A stretch of 64,000 nt of DNA from JAAELZ01 sp965237995 (GTDB taxonomy: Bacteria > Pseudomonadota > Gammaproteobacteria > Arenicellales > Poriferihabitantaceae), in contig CBDEGO010000006.1 of the NCBI GenBank assembly GCA_965237995.1, positions 515,666 through 579,665 of the forward strand, read 5' to 3'. The translations under genes and the position numbers were made by a program. Shown piece by piece: positions 8,519 to 16,679 of the stretch. The number at the start of each line of letters is the position of its first letter. Position 1 is the first letter of the stretch. The notes under the pieces were generated by a model. That model did no database searches and was not told where the DNA came from. It worked only from the letters and a program-made list of their open reading frames with translations.

Positions 8519-9136
8519 ATGATATTAGAGATGGGCTCACTGAGCCCCAACAAAGTGTACTTCACCATGACACAAACCATTATTCCGCGCCCTGTCGCTT
8601 GGATAATGACCAAAAACCAAGATGCTTCACTAAACCTCGCGCCCTTTTCTTATTTTAATGCCATTTGTTCCGACCCCCCTCTAGTTGTGGTTTCTATCGG
8701 GACCAAGCCAGATGGTACGCAAAAAGACAGTATGAGCAATATTTCAGAACAAAAACAATGCGTCATTCATTTAGCGGACATGGCCTCAATTGATTCTGTC
8801 AACGAAAGCTCGCGTGACTATGCTTATGGTGAATCAGAAGTCGAAGCAATGAACTTAGAGACCACCCCACTCGGAGACTTTTCTGTTCCGCGCTTAAGTA
8901 ATGCTCCCATTGCCTTAGCGTGTTCGTTTTACAAGAATGACGTGGTTGGCAATAGCAAGCAAAATATTATTTACCTACAAATTGAGCAAATATACTATCA
9001 GGATGACATCGTTAAGTTTCAAGAAGAGCCCTTTAGGTTGAGTGTAAACGCAATGAAAGTTGATCCGCTGTGCCGACTCGGTAGCGGCGATTACGCTAAT
9101 CTGGCGCAAACCCATTCTCGCAAGCGACCTAGCTAA
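8519..9136 (+). CDS. Flavin reductase-like (FMN-binding split-barrel) protein
   Basis: 205 residues. MTQTIIPRPVAWIMT and NLAPFSYFNAICSDPPLVVVS (about 17-55) are the FMN-phosphate-binding strands of the flavin reductase-like split-barrel family. KDSMSNI and CVIHLADM follow the same fold. Members use FMN for flavin reduction or other redox steps; the substrate is not predictable. It sits 4 bp after argF and 16 bp before the methyltransferase, so it is probably in the argF transcript, but I know of no link to arginine synthesis. Confidence 0.82.
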   Translation: MILEMGSLSPNKVYFTMTQTIIPRPVAWIMTKNQDASLNLAPFSYFNAICSDPPLVVVSIGTKPDGTQKDSMSNISEQKQCVIHLADMASIDSVNESSRDYAYGESEVEAMNLETTPLGDFSVPRLSNAPIALACSFYKNDVVGNSKQNIIYLQIEQIYYQDDIVKFQEEPFRLSVNAMKVDPLCRLGSGDYANLAQTHSRKRPS

Positions 9137-9152
9137 TATTCTAGAGTAGTCA

Positions 9153-9614
9153 ATGAACAGCCTACAGCTGAGATTACCACCGCCTATATATTTGTTGCTT
9201 ACTGGCGCTATCATGTGGGTCATCAGCAATAGCTTTATTCAAGGTACGCTTTATTTAGGTGTTTTTAGTCACATGAAGTGGGCGTTCCTCCTGATAGGTC
9301 TTGCCATTGATTTAAGTTCCTTGCTACATTTCTTTGCGAGTAAAACCACGCCAAGTCCATTTAACCCCAACAAAACCAGCCGACTTATCACGACAGGCTG
9401 GTATCGTTATTCACGCAATCCAATGTATCTTGGCATGTGTTTATTACTCATTGCATGGGCAATTCACCTAGCTAATCTCTATGCGCTGTTCTGCGTTGCG
9501 CTATTTATTTGGGTGTTAAATCAAGCGCAGATTAAGCCAGAGGAACTGGCTTTAAAGCAGAAATTTGGGGCGCAATATGCAGCCTATTGCGCACAAGTTA
9601 GACGTTGGATATGA
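9153..9614 (+). CDS. Isoprenylcysteine carboxyl methyltransferase-like integral membrane protein
   Basis: 153 residues with about four hydrophobic helices. The core TTGWYRYSRNPMYLGMCLLL (about 80-99) and the downstream EE...F segment (ALKQKFGAQY) match the ICMT/PEMT-like SAM-binding motif. Bacterial members methylate unknown small molecules or lipids in the inner membrane. It is the last gene of the probable argF-flavin reductase-ICMT unit and converges on mrcB. Confidence 0.8.
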   Translation: MNSLQLRLPPPIYLLLTGAIMWVISNSFIQGTLYLGVFSHMKWAFLLIGLAIDLSSLLHFFASKTTPSPFNPNKTSRLITTGWYRYSRNPMYLGMCLLLIAWAIHLANLYALFCVALFIWVLNQAQIKPEELALKQKFGAQYAAYCAQVRRWI

Positions 9615-9648
9615 ATTTAATTGTGTGAATGCACATTTAAAACTGAAG

Positions 9649-12111
9649 CTAACGTCGTGAACCGCCTTCTAGTGGTTTTTTAGTTTGTTTGGGTTTCTTT
9701 ACTCCGTCAAGCCACTTTCCTATCCAATTACCCAAAGTAGGCTTTTTGTCGCAAAGCGCGTTGGAGGTGGGTTCATAACCCTTAATAAATGCACGCGTAA
9801 CCATCTGTTGCGTGCAACCAACTTTAGCTAAATCACCAGTTAGTGCGTCAACCTCGGTAAATACCACATTACTTGGGCTGTCGGAATCAATCGATTGAAT
9901 ATCGATATCCTGCATCACTTTTGCCCAAATACGCAGCGCACCACTTGACCCAGTTAGTCCAGTCGGTTTATTGGCATCATTGCCAATCCAAACGATGCCT
10001 AGGTAATTTTGACCAAACCCTGCAAACCAACTGTCACGATAATCATTCGTGGTGCCGGTTTTGCCTGCCAATGAAATATTCGGCAATAAGCCGCTAAGTG
10101 CACGCGCCGTACCAGAAAGAGTCGCCTCTTGCAGGGCAGTTAACAATAAATACATCGCTGCCGGATTAAAAACCTGCTCTCCTTTGGGTTGGTGCTGTGT
10201 GATTACATCACCTTGTTTATAGGCAACTGCTTTTAGAGTTCGTAATGGCATAAAATGGCCTTTATTCGCGATGGTCTGATACATCTGCGCTATTTCATAA
10301 ACACTGAGACTAACCGCCCCCAACGTCAGTGAAGGATAGCTAGTGAGGTCAGATTTGATTCCCAAACGCTTTAGTGTCGTTAACACATTATCAAGCCCCA
10401 CTTCTAAGCCTACGGTGACAGCAGGGATATTGTAAGACTGCGCTAAGGACTCATACAAACTGGGCGACCCATGATATTCGTTATCATAATTTTGCGGCTG
10501 CCAAACTTCGCCGTTATCTAAGGGAATTGCAATTGGTTGGTCTTCGATGGGTGTAACTAACGAGTAGCGCTCGGGGTTTTGCAAAGCGGTTAAATAGACG
10601 GCCGGTTTAATTAATGAACCAACAGGCCGTCGCGCATGTAAAGCGCGATTAAAACCCGCAGCTTGGTTGTCGCTGCCACCAATAATGGCAACAATTTCGC
10701 CAGATTCTGGTTTGATAACCATCATTGCGCCTTGCAAAAAGCCTGCTGGCAGGTCTTTTTGTGTTTCTAAGTCGGAGAGGGCTTGCTTAAATGCCTTTTC
10801 TGCTTTTTGCTGGATATGTGCGTCTAGTGTAGTAAATAAATTAACCTCTGTCGTTGTTAAAAAGCCAGGATCAAACACCTCTTCCATCTGTTCCGAAAGT
10901 AAATCTATAAATGCAGGGTATCGGTCATGCTGAGCAGAGTGTTGACGATCAGCGCCGATGTCTTTAGCCTGATATAGCTGCGCTTGTGATTGAGTAATAA
11001 ATCCATTGTTGGCCAATGTCGATAGCACTAGATTACGCCTTTTCAGTGCGCGTTTTGGGTGCTTAAGCGGGTTATTTGCGGAAGGTGCAGGAATCATCCC
11101 AACTAAAGTGGCGAGTTGACCAGCTTCTAAATCGCTTAAGTCTCGATTGAAGTAATATTGTGCAGCTAGCGCAAAGCCATGGATCGCTCTATTGCCTGAT
11201 TGACCTAAAAAGATGGTATTCAAATAACGCTCTAATATCTGCGACTTGTCAAAATGGTGCTCTACCAAGACAGCCATTACCGCTTCTTTGAGCTTTCTCT
11301 TTAAAGTGCGCGATGGGTCGAGATAAATATTTTTGACTAATTGCTGGGTTAGTGTACTGCCTCCCTGACGTCGCGCACCGGGTTTGATATGGCTTACGAC
11401 AGCACGCGCAATCCCATAAAAATCCACCCCATTATGTTCGGTAAAGCGGCGATCTTCCATGGTTAACACGGCATCTAGTAACAACTCCGGTGCTTGGTGT
11501 AGCTGAATTTCTAAGCGGTCTTGTATAGGGCCAGAGTTTAGATTACCAATTAACACGGGGGCGAGTTCTAAGCTTTCAATCGAATGGCCGGTTTGGTGAT
11601 CTGTGAGCAAACTAACTACATTGTTAGCGAACGTAATACGTACAGCTTGTGCTTGCAACTGGGCGTTCCACTGACGCGTGTCAGACGTGAAAATGTCGAT
11701 AACGGATTGACTACGCGCGAACTGTTTTGGCTCATTTATTTTGCCAACTTGGTGATAACCCCGTTGTTGTAGTTCATCGATAACGTGTTCAATCTGTTTG
11801 CTATCACCGGCCTGAATCTCGTAAGGCCTAGAGTATAAATGTGAGCTAACTTGTGTTTGCTTGATCGCAAACCCACTAATAACTTGTTGGTTTAGAGTCC
11901 ATACCCAAAAACCTGCAATGACAATAAAGCCCATCAATAGAAGCAACAGCAGCTTTAATAAAGCTACGCGAATGGGCGTTTGAGACTTAGCTCGTGATCT
12001 TTTTCTTGTGGTAGAGCTACTACGCTTAGCAGTGCGTTGAGTGGCAGCAGGTTTGTTGCTGCGTGGCTTTTTGACCGTTTTGTTACTAGAGGCGTTGTTA
12101 CCAGCAGCCAT
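9649..12111 (-). CDS. mrcB: Penicillin-binding protein 1B (bifunctional peptidoglycan synthase)
   Basis: 820 residues from ATG at 12111, chosen because it overlaps the upstream stop as TAATG; the frame stays open 30 bases further. A basic cytoplasmic tail (1-47) precedes a membrane helix (48-72) and a UB2H-like region (about 85-165). The glycosyltransferase has catalytic Glu219 in TMEDRRFTEHNGVD and GGSTLTQQLVKN. The transpeptidase has SLIK (Ser499), SYN (559-561) and KTGTTND (684-690). The UB2H domain in enterics binds the activator LpoB. It polymerises and crosslinks peptidoglycan in the periplasm. Translation is probably coupled to the small zinc-ribbon gene upstream. Confidence 0.95.
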   Translation of the reverse strand: MAAGNNASSNKTVKKPRSNKPAATQRTAKRSSSTTRKRSRAKSQTPIRVALLKLLLLLLMGFIVIAGFWVWTLNQQVISGFAIKQTQVSSHLYSRPYEIQAGDSKQIEHVIDELQQRGYHQVGKINEPKQFARSQSVIDIFTSDTRQWNAQLQAQAVRITFANNVVSLLTDHQTGHSIESLELAPVLIGNLNSGPIQDRLEIQLHQAPELLLDAVLTMEDRRFTEHNGVDFYGIARAVVSHIKPGARRQGGSTLTQQLVKNIYLDPSRTLKRKLKEAVMAVLVEHHFDKSQILERYLNTIFLGQSGNRAIHGFALAAQYYFNRDLSDLEAGQLATLVGMIPAPSANNPLKHPKRALKRRNLVLSTLANNGFITQSQAQLYQAKDIGADRQHSAQHDRYPAFIDLLSEQMEEVFDPGFLTTTEVNLFTTLDAHIQQKAEKAFKQALSDLETQKDLPAGFLQGAMMVIKPESGEIVAIIGGSDNQAAGFNRALHARRPVGSLIKPAVYLTALQNPERYSLVTPIEDQPIAIPLDNGEVWQPQNYDNEYHGSPSLYESLAQSYNIPAVTVGLEVGLDNVLTTLKRLGIKSDLTSYPSLTLGAVSLSVYEIAQMYQTIANKGHFMPLRTLKAVAYKQGDVITQHQPKGEQVFNPAAMYLLLTALQEATLSGTARALSGLLPNISLAGKTGTTNDYRDSWFAGFGQNYLGIVWIGNDANKPTGLTGSSGALRIWAKVMQDIDIQSIDSDSPSNVVFTEVDALTGDLAKVGCTQQMVTRAFIKGYEPTSNALCDKKPTLGNWIGKWLDGVKKPKQTKKPLEGGSRR

Positions 12112-12425
12112 TAATCCAAGGCCTGTGCACAGGCCCAGCAAAAATCAAATGTTCCGGGGTTTTCTGTATCGCAGGCTAGGCAAAGCTTGGCCTGGCTAGC
12201 GTCTGCGTTAATATTCAGCTTTTGTTCAAATCGCATTATAAACTCGCGAGCACGCGCTTCATCGGTATCACGTTTTACCCATATTTCGGGGTAGCTCACC
12301 GCTAAATCACCCAAACCACTGGAAGCAAGCCCATTAAATACTTCTACAGGTATCCCTAACTGCTGTAGCTCGTCTCTAAATAATTGGGCTTGTAGCAAGT
12401 CTGCAGCAGTAGTGATTAGTTTCAT
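12111..12425 (-). CDS. DUF2007-like protein with C-terminal zinc ribbon
   Basis: 104 residues. The N-terminal part (MKLITTAADLLQAQLFRDEL to about residue 70) fits the small ferredoxin-like DUF2007 domain, sometimes called a putative signal-transducing protein. The end has two CxxC pairs (CLACD... and CWAC), a likely structural zinc ribbon. The function is unknown. Its stop overlaps the mrcB start by one base (TAATG), so it is translationally coupled to PBP1b. Confidence 0.7.
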   Translation of the reverse strand: MKLITTAADLLQAQLFRDELQQLGIPVEVFNGLASSGLGDLAVSYPEIWVKRDTDEARAREFIMRFEQKLNINADASQAKLCLACDTENPGTFDFCWACAQALD

Positions 12426-12462
12426 GAGTGGGCGATGTTAAACCAATCTACCTGACAGCCCC

Positions 12463-12493
12463 CAAAACAAAATAGCCCCGAAATGGGGCTATT
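12463..12493 (-). terminator. Rho-independent terminator of the ComEA-like gene
   Basis: AATAGCCCC (12471-12479) and GGGGCTATT (12485-12493) form a perfect 9-bp stem with a 5-base loop. Read on the minus strand, it is followed by TTTTGTTTT. It lies 25 bp after the ComEA-like stop and separates that gene from the next pair. Confidence 0.85.
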
Positions 12494-12517
12494 TGCAGAA
12501 GTGGCTTCAAAGCGTGA

Positions 12518-13102
12518 TCAGGAAGATGTTTTTTTCTTCTTTTTCTTTTTAGTTTTTTCTTTCTTTGGTTTCTTTTTAGCCTTAGTGCTTTCTTTCTTGG
12601 CTTTTTTCTTTTTCTTGGTTGCCGGCTTTTCTACCTTCTTCTTTTTGGCCTTAGATTTGGACTTTTTCTCGGCAGATGTTTTTTTATCCTTAGAGCTAGC
12701 CTTCTTTGTACTGGCTTTCTTTTTCTTGCTGGTAGACTTCTTCTTATTGGTACTTTTTGGTCTCGACCCCATTTCCTCTTTCATCGATGCACTTAAGCTG
12801 GAAGCACCTCGCGAAGTGGATGCGGTTTTTTTAATTTTCTTTAAGGTTTTTTCACCAATGCCATCAACGTTCATTACATCATCAAGGGACTTAAAACTAC
12901 CGTATTTTTTGCGGTACTTAACAATTGCTTTAGCTCTTACTTCACCAACTCCTTGAATATATTGCAACGTCGCTGCATCCGCTTTATTGATATTGACCGT
13001 TTCGGCTATCGCTTGTACAGCAGCAAACAGAAATAGGATGGCAGCAAGCGCCGTCGAAATAACCAGTGGGAAAGGTTTGTTTTTCGTCATTATAATGTTC
13101 AA
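12518..13102 (-). CDS. ComEA-like helix-hairpin-helix protein with lysine-rich tail
   Basis: 194 residues; MTKNKP at codon 5 is an alternative start. A signal peptide or anchor (about 8-33, ending AIAE) precedes a ComEA-type double helix-hairpin-helix (about 36-91: VNINKADAATLQYIQGVGEV... and ...VDGIGEKTLKKI). Residues 120-194 are low complexity with 42 lysines in 75 residues plus Ser, Thr and Ala, like a histone H1 tail. ComEA proteins bind incoming double-stranded DNA in the periplasm during transformation. The core is normally about 90-110 residues, so the tail is an add-on that should raise DNA affinity. Competence is inferred, not shown. It is monocistronic with its own terminator. Confidence 0.8.
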   Translation of the reverse strand: MNIIMTKNKPFPLVISTALAAILFLFAAVQAIAETVNINKADAATLQYIQGVGEVRAKAIVKYRKKYGSFKSLDDVMNVDGIGEKTLKKIKKTASTSRGASSLSASMKEEMGSRPKSTNKKKSTSKKKKASTKKASSKDKKTSAEKKSKSKAKKKKVEKPATKKKKKAKKESTKAKKKPKKEKTKKKKKKKTSS

Positions 13103-13189
13103 TCTATTGATTCCGAATACAGGCTAAAGATTATACCATATGGATATAAACGGTAGTTTTACAGAGATAAAAGCAATGATGTCTCTAGT

Positions 13190-14194
13190 CTATTCGTTCA
13201 TCCACACAGCAACTTGTTCAGCATAGTAAGTTAATATGCCGTCACATCCAGACCTTTTAAAGCTAATGAGGGTTTCAAACACGGTGTCGCGCTCATTCAG
13301 CCAACCATTTTGGCTTGCGGCTTTTATCATCGCGTACTCACCGCTAACATGGTAAGCAAAGGTAGGCACACTAAACGCTTGCTTGGTTCGGCGCACAATA
13401 TCTAGATAGGGCAGCCCAGGTTTAATCATCACCATATCAGCGCCTTCGGCAATATCCAACGCCACTTCATGCATGGCTTCATCGCCGTTAGCTGGGTCAA
13501 TTTGGTAGCTGTATTTGTTTGCACTGCCTAAACTCGCGGCCGCACCGACTGCGTCACGAAACGGACCGTAAAAACAAGAAGCGAACTTGGCCGCGTAAGA
13601 CATAATCATGGTATTTACCAATGCATTTTCTTCAAATGCTTGGCGGATAGCGCCAATCCGTCCGTCCATCATATCAGAAGGGCCAACAATATCTGCACCT
13701 GCCTTTGCATGACTTAAAGCCTGCTTGACCAACACGTCCACCGTTCGGTCATTAGTCACGTATCCTGCCGAGTCTAGCAAGCCGTCTTGCCCATGTATGG
13801 TAAATGGGTCCAAGGCAACATCGGTTATCACGCCAATTTCTGGCACCGCATCTTTAACGGCCGCAATAGCGCGTTGCGCCAAACCATTGGGGTCGTATGC
13901 TTGTTCGGCAAACTCCGTTTTTGCCTCATCTGGCGTTACAGGAAATAACACCAATGCCGGTATTCCTAGGCTATGCCAGTGTTTTGCTGCGTTAACTAAC
14001 CGATCGATACTCAACCTTTCTACACCTGGCATAGAAGGAATAATCTGCGTCTCATTGGTGCCTTCAATCACAAATAAAGGCAGGATTAAATCGTGTGGTC
14101 CAAGCTGGTTCTCTCTGACTAAATTCCGGCTAAACGCGTTAGCGCGAGATCGACGCGGTCTCGCATTAGGAAATTGTTTGTTATAGATCGTCAT
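13190..14194 (-). CDS. hemB: Delta-aminolevulinic acid dehydratase (porphobilinogen synthase)
   Basis: 334 residues. The Schiff-base lysine motif is MVMIKPGLPYLDIV, and the second lysine lies in MSYAAKFASCFYGPFRDA. The metal segment reads DVALDPFTIHGQDG, the Asp-rich magnesium type known from Pseudomonas, not the zinc-binding Cys-rich type. It condenses two 5-aminolevulinate molecules to porphobilinogen in tetrapyrrole synthesis. It lies 3 bp after nadC on the same strand, a likely two-gene operon. Confidence 0.95.
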   Translation of the reverse strand: MTIYNKQFPNARPRRSRANAFSRNLVRENQLGPHDLILPLFVIEGTNETQIIPSMPGVERLSIDRLVNAAKHWHSLGIPALVLFPVTPDEAKTEFAEQAYDPNGLAQRAIAAVKDAVPEIGVITDVALDPFTIHGQDGLLDSAGYVTNDRTVDVLVKQALSHAKAGADIVGPSDMMDGRIGAIRQAFEENALVNTMIMSYAAKFASCFYGPFRDAVGAAASLGSANKYSYQIDPANGDEAMHEVALDIAEGADMVMIKPGLPYLDIVRRTKQAFSVPTFAYHVSGEYAMIKAASQNGWLNERDTVFETLISFKRSGCDGILTYYAEQVAVWMNE

Positions 14195-14197
14195 ATT

Positions 14198-15037
14198 TTA
14201 TAGTGTTTCAAACTGCAGCGAAAAATCTACTGCGGTTAAATGTTTAGTCAAAGCGCCTACAGAAATATAGTCAACTCCGGTTAGGGCAATATCGCGCAGA
14301 GTTTCTATCGTGACGTTTCCAGATGCTTCTAGCACCGCTTTCCCCTCGTTTTGTTTAACTGCTTCTGCAAGCTCCTCATTAGTAAAATTATCTAATAAAA
14401 TGCGTTTGGCGCCCGCTGCAATGGCTTCGTGCATGCCATTAATTGTTTCCACTTCAACCTCTAATAAAACGCCATTTGGTGCATCAGTAATAGCTTGTTG
14501 CACCGCCTTTTTAATACTGCCAGCTGCACGAATATGATTTTCTTTAATGAGGATACCATCAAACAAACCAATGCGATGGTTTTCGGCGCCGCCTATTTTT
14601 GCCGCGTATTTTTGGGCCATGCGCAGCCCGGGAATGGTCTTGCGTGTATCCAACACTTGAGTGTGTAAACCCGCTAACTGAACTGCATAGCGATGGGCTT
14701 CACTTGCGGTCCCAGACAATGTTTGCAATAAATTAATCGCTGCGCGCTCTGCGGTTAGAATGCTGCGTGCATTGCCAAATGCTTCAAACACCACTTGACC
14801 AACTTCTAACGCGTCACCATCTTGTGCGTTCCAGTTGACTTCTATTGAGCGATCTACTTGTCGAAACACTTCGTTAGCCCACGCAACTCCGCATAAGATC
14901 GCTTGTTCGCGGCATATTAATCGTGCTTGCGCTGATGTCTCTGCGTTGATTAAAGCTGCAGTTAAGTCACCATCGCCAACGTCCTCTTGTAGCGTTAACG
15001 CGACTAAGTGGGAGATTTGGTACTTTGAAGGTTTCAT
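14198..15037 (-). CDS. nadC: Nicotinate-nucleotide pyrophosphorylase (quinolinate phosphoribosyltransferase)
   Basis: 279 residues. LALTLQEDVGDGDLTAALI-type N-terminus, RILTAERAAINLLQTLSGTAS, LDTRKTIPGLRMAQKYA, and GGAENHRIGLFDGILIKENH are the substrate-binding signatures. The C-terminus has EASGNVTIETLRD and the phosphate site GVDYISVGALTK. It makes nicotinate mononucleotide from quinolinate and PRPP in de novo NAD synthesis. It is the first gene of the nadC-hemB pair. Confidence 0.95.
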   Translation of the reverse strand: MKPSKYQISHLVALTLQEDVGDGDLTAALINAETSAQARLICREQAILCGVAWANEVFRQVDRSIEVNWNAQDGDALEVGQVVFEAFGNARSILTAERAAINLLQTLSGTASEAHRYAVQLAGLHTQVLDTRKTIPGLRMAQKYAAKIGGAENHRIGLFDGILIKENHIRAAGSIKKAVQQAITDAPNGVLLEVEVETINGMHEAIAAGAKRILLDNFTNEELAEAVKQNEGKAVLEASGNVTIETLRDIALTGVDYISVGALTKHLTAVDFSLQFETL

Positions 15038-15385
15038 TGGTGAAGTAATTACAAGTTTGTATAGGTAGAAAGTTGACTATACGAATGTATCAAACCGTCT
15101 AGCTACTGTGAATAAAAGTTTAAGGCTCCCTAGCATTTCGTTGTGATTAATTGAGATGATGAAAAATACAGTCATAACCAATGTTCGCGTACTTAGCATC
15201 ACTAAAGCCATAGATGACATCAGCGCTAATGACAGAGTAGCGCCTATTAGTGTGTCGAGCGTGATGCGCTAAGGCTGGTTAATGAGCTACCGTTTGGCTT
15301 GTCGATATGGCCTAGTTTATTATGGTGCGCTATTGAGAAAGTAAGAAAAAGTCCTACATTTATAACAACTTCCCTCCGGCAAAGC
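15038..15385. other. Divergent intergenic region
   Basis: About 348 bp between nadC and the membrane protein. It must hold both promoters. A frame continuous with the next gene opens at 15299, but the extra 29 residues look non-coding. I see no RNA gene, terminator or strong promoter pair here. Confidence 0.4.
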
Positions 15386-16075
15386 ATGATGAACCAAACC
15401 ACCTTAGTTGATGATCAACCACGTAAAGAAAAGAAGCGGTTTGGGTGTTTGACGGTGCTTGGGTTAATGTTGCTTACAGTGATAGTCACGGTTGGATTGA
15501 CATACTTGTTTTTGTTTCCTAAGGGCTTTAAACCGGTTGAGTTAAATCAAAAAGAACAGCAGGTACTCGATCAAAAACTTCAATTATTTGAAGGCATATC
15601 GACCACGCATACCAATGACAATGCCACTGGTTTAAGCTCTGAAGGGGTGTTATCTCCTGAGGCCTATTCTGAAGTAGGGGCTGATCGTAATTTACAAATT
15701 ACAGAGCGAGAGTTTAATGCGATATTGGCAACCAATACCGATTTAGCTGACAAGGTGGCGATTGATTTGTCAGACCGCTTGATCAGCGCCCGATTACGTT
15801 TGCCGTTAGACCCAGACTTCCCTTTGTTTGGCGGTAAAATTTTAAAAGCGCGTGCAGGCATAGAATTTGCTTACGACTCTGGCAAGCCAGTGGTTATCTT
15901 AAAAGGTGTCAGTGTGATGGGGGTGCCTGTTCCAAACTCATTTCTTGGTGGCATAAAGAACGTAGACTTAGTGAGTGAATTTGGAAGCCAAGGCGGGTTT
16001 TGGACTTCTTTTGCGAGTGCTGTCGAACTGGCCAATGTGAAAGATGGCTCTTTACATATTAAGCTTAAAGAATAG
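15386..16075 (+). CDS. Conserved membrane-anchored protein of unknown function
   Basis: 229 residues from the ATGATG at 15386; 29 more codons are open upstream but lack a plausible start context. A short cytoplasmic basic stretch (RKEKKRFG) precedes one membrane helix (about 23-43: LTVLGLMLLTVIVTVGLTYL). The rest is a periplasmic domain with ITEREFNAILATNTDLA, LRLPLDPDFPLFGGKIL, VILKGVSVMGVPVPN and FLGGIKNVDL. The pattern suggests a beta-rich lipid- or ligand-binding fold. I recognise no named family. It precedes iscR, with 120 bp and the IscR palindrome between. Confidence 0.65.
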   Translation: MMNQTTLVDDQPRKEKKRFGCLTVLGLMLLTVIVTVGLTYLFLFPKGFKPVELNQKEQQVLDQKLQLFEGISTTHTNDNATGLSSEGVLSPEAYSEVGADRNLQITEREFNAILATNTDLADKVAIDLSDRLISARLRLPLDPDFPLFGGKILKARAGIEFAYDSGKPVVILKGVSVMGVPVPNSFLGGIKNVDLVSEFGSQGGFWTSFASAVELANVKDGSLHIKLKE

Positions 16076-16150
16076 TTTCCTAACGGCTGGCGCATCGTTG
16101 CATTTTTATCTATGTAGCGTTTTTGAGCATTAGTCTTCGCCTTTAGAGCA

Positions 16151-16175
16151 ATAACCTAGTAAAATACTTGGTTAT
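16151..16175. promoter_or_regulatory. Putative IscR type-1 operator
   Basis: A 25-bp palindrome with outer half-sites ATAACC (16151-16156) and GGTTAT (16170-16175) around a 13-bp AT-rich core. It ends 20 bp before the iscR ATG. Length, outer ATA/TAT and core layout match the E. coli IscR type-1 motif as I recall it (about 19 of 25 positions compatible). This suggests autorepression of iscR-suf by [2Fe-2S]-IscR. Confidence 0.65.
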
Positions 16176-16195
16176 TGTCTATTGAACCCTAATCG

Positions 16196-16663
16196 ATGCG
16201 CTTAACAACGAAAGGCCGCTATGCGGTAACAGCGATGCTGGACTTAGCGATTAATGAACAGCAAGGCGCAGTCACACTGCGTGATATCGCGCAGAATCAA
16301 AAGATTTCGCTATCTTATCTCGAGCAATTATTCGCCAAGCTTCGCGCAAGGCAATTGGTCGAAGGAGTGCGAGGCCCAGGTGGTGGTTATCGTCTGGCTA
16401 AGTGTGCAGATACTATTTCTATCGCACAAATTATTGCTGCTGTTGATGAACCTATGGAGTTCATGGATTGCGGGGGTAATGAAAACTGCCGAGACGGTGA
16501 GAAGTGTTTATCTCATCATTTGTGGGAGTCACTCACTGACCAATTAGATAGTTTTCTTTCTAGCATGTATCTAGGCGCAATGATGCGTGAATCAGTGCTC
16601 CAAGTAGAGCAAGCCAAACTTACCAACTCAGTTGAACAACGCGTTGCGTTACCAACTATTTAA
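16196..16663 (+). CDS. iscR: Fe-S cluster regulator IscR (Rrf2 family)
   Basis: 155 residues. Winged-helix DNA-binding N-terminus (MRLTTKGRYAVTAMLDLA) and recognition helix region ISLSYLEQLFAKLR. Cys92, Cys98, Cys104 and His107 match the [2Fe-2S] ligands of E. coli IscR at identical numbers. With a cluster bound it represses type-1 promoters; the apo form acts at type-2 sites. It heads the suf genes (sufB follows by 16 bp), with a palindromic candidate operator in front. Confidence 0.95.
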   Translation: MRLTTKGRYAVTAMLDLAINEQQGAVTLRDIAQNQKISLSYLEQLFAKLRARQLVEGVRGPGGGYRLAKCADTISIAQIIAAVDEPMEFMDCGGNENCRDGEKCLSHHLWESLTDQLDSFLSSMYLGAMMRESVLQVEQAKLTNSVEQRVALPTI

Positions 16664-16679
16664 TTAACAACAGATTGTT

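Noticed and set aside
12483..12956. 157-codon plus-strand frame rich in Phe and Leu
   Set aside because: It is the antisense of the lysine-rich tail of the ComEA-like gene; AAA/AAG codons read backwards give TTT/CTT.
13143..13158. 16-base word also present at 22987-23002 (GATATAAACGGTAGTT)
   Set aside because: One exact AT-rich 16-mer match is near chance in 64 kb, it is not an inverted repeat, and it does not recur at other promoters.
13725..14186. 153-codon plus-strand frame opposite hemB
   Set aside because: Antisense shadow of hemB; composition (Ser/Thr/Cys rich) is typical of reversed coding sequence.
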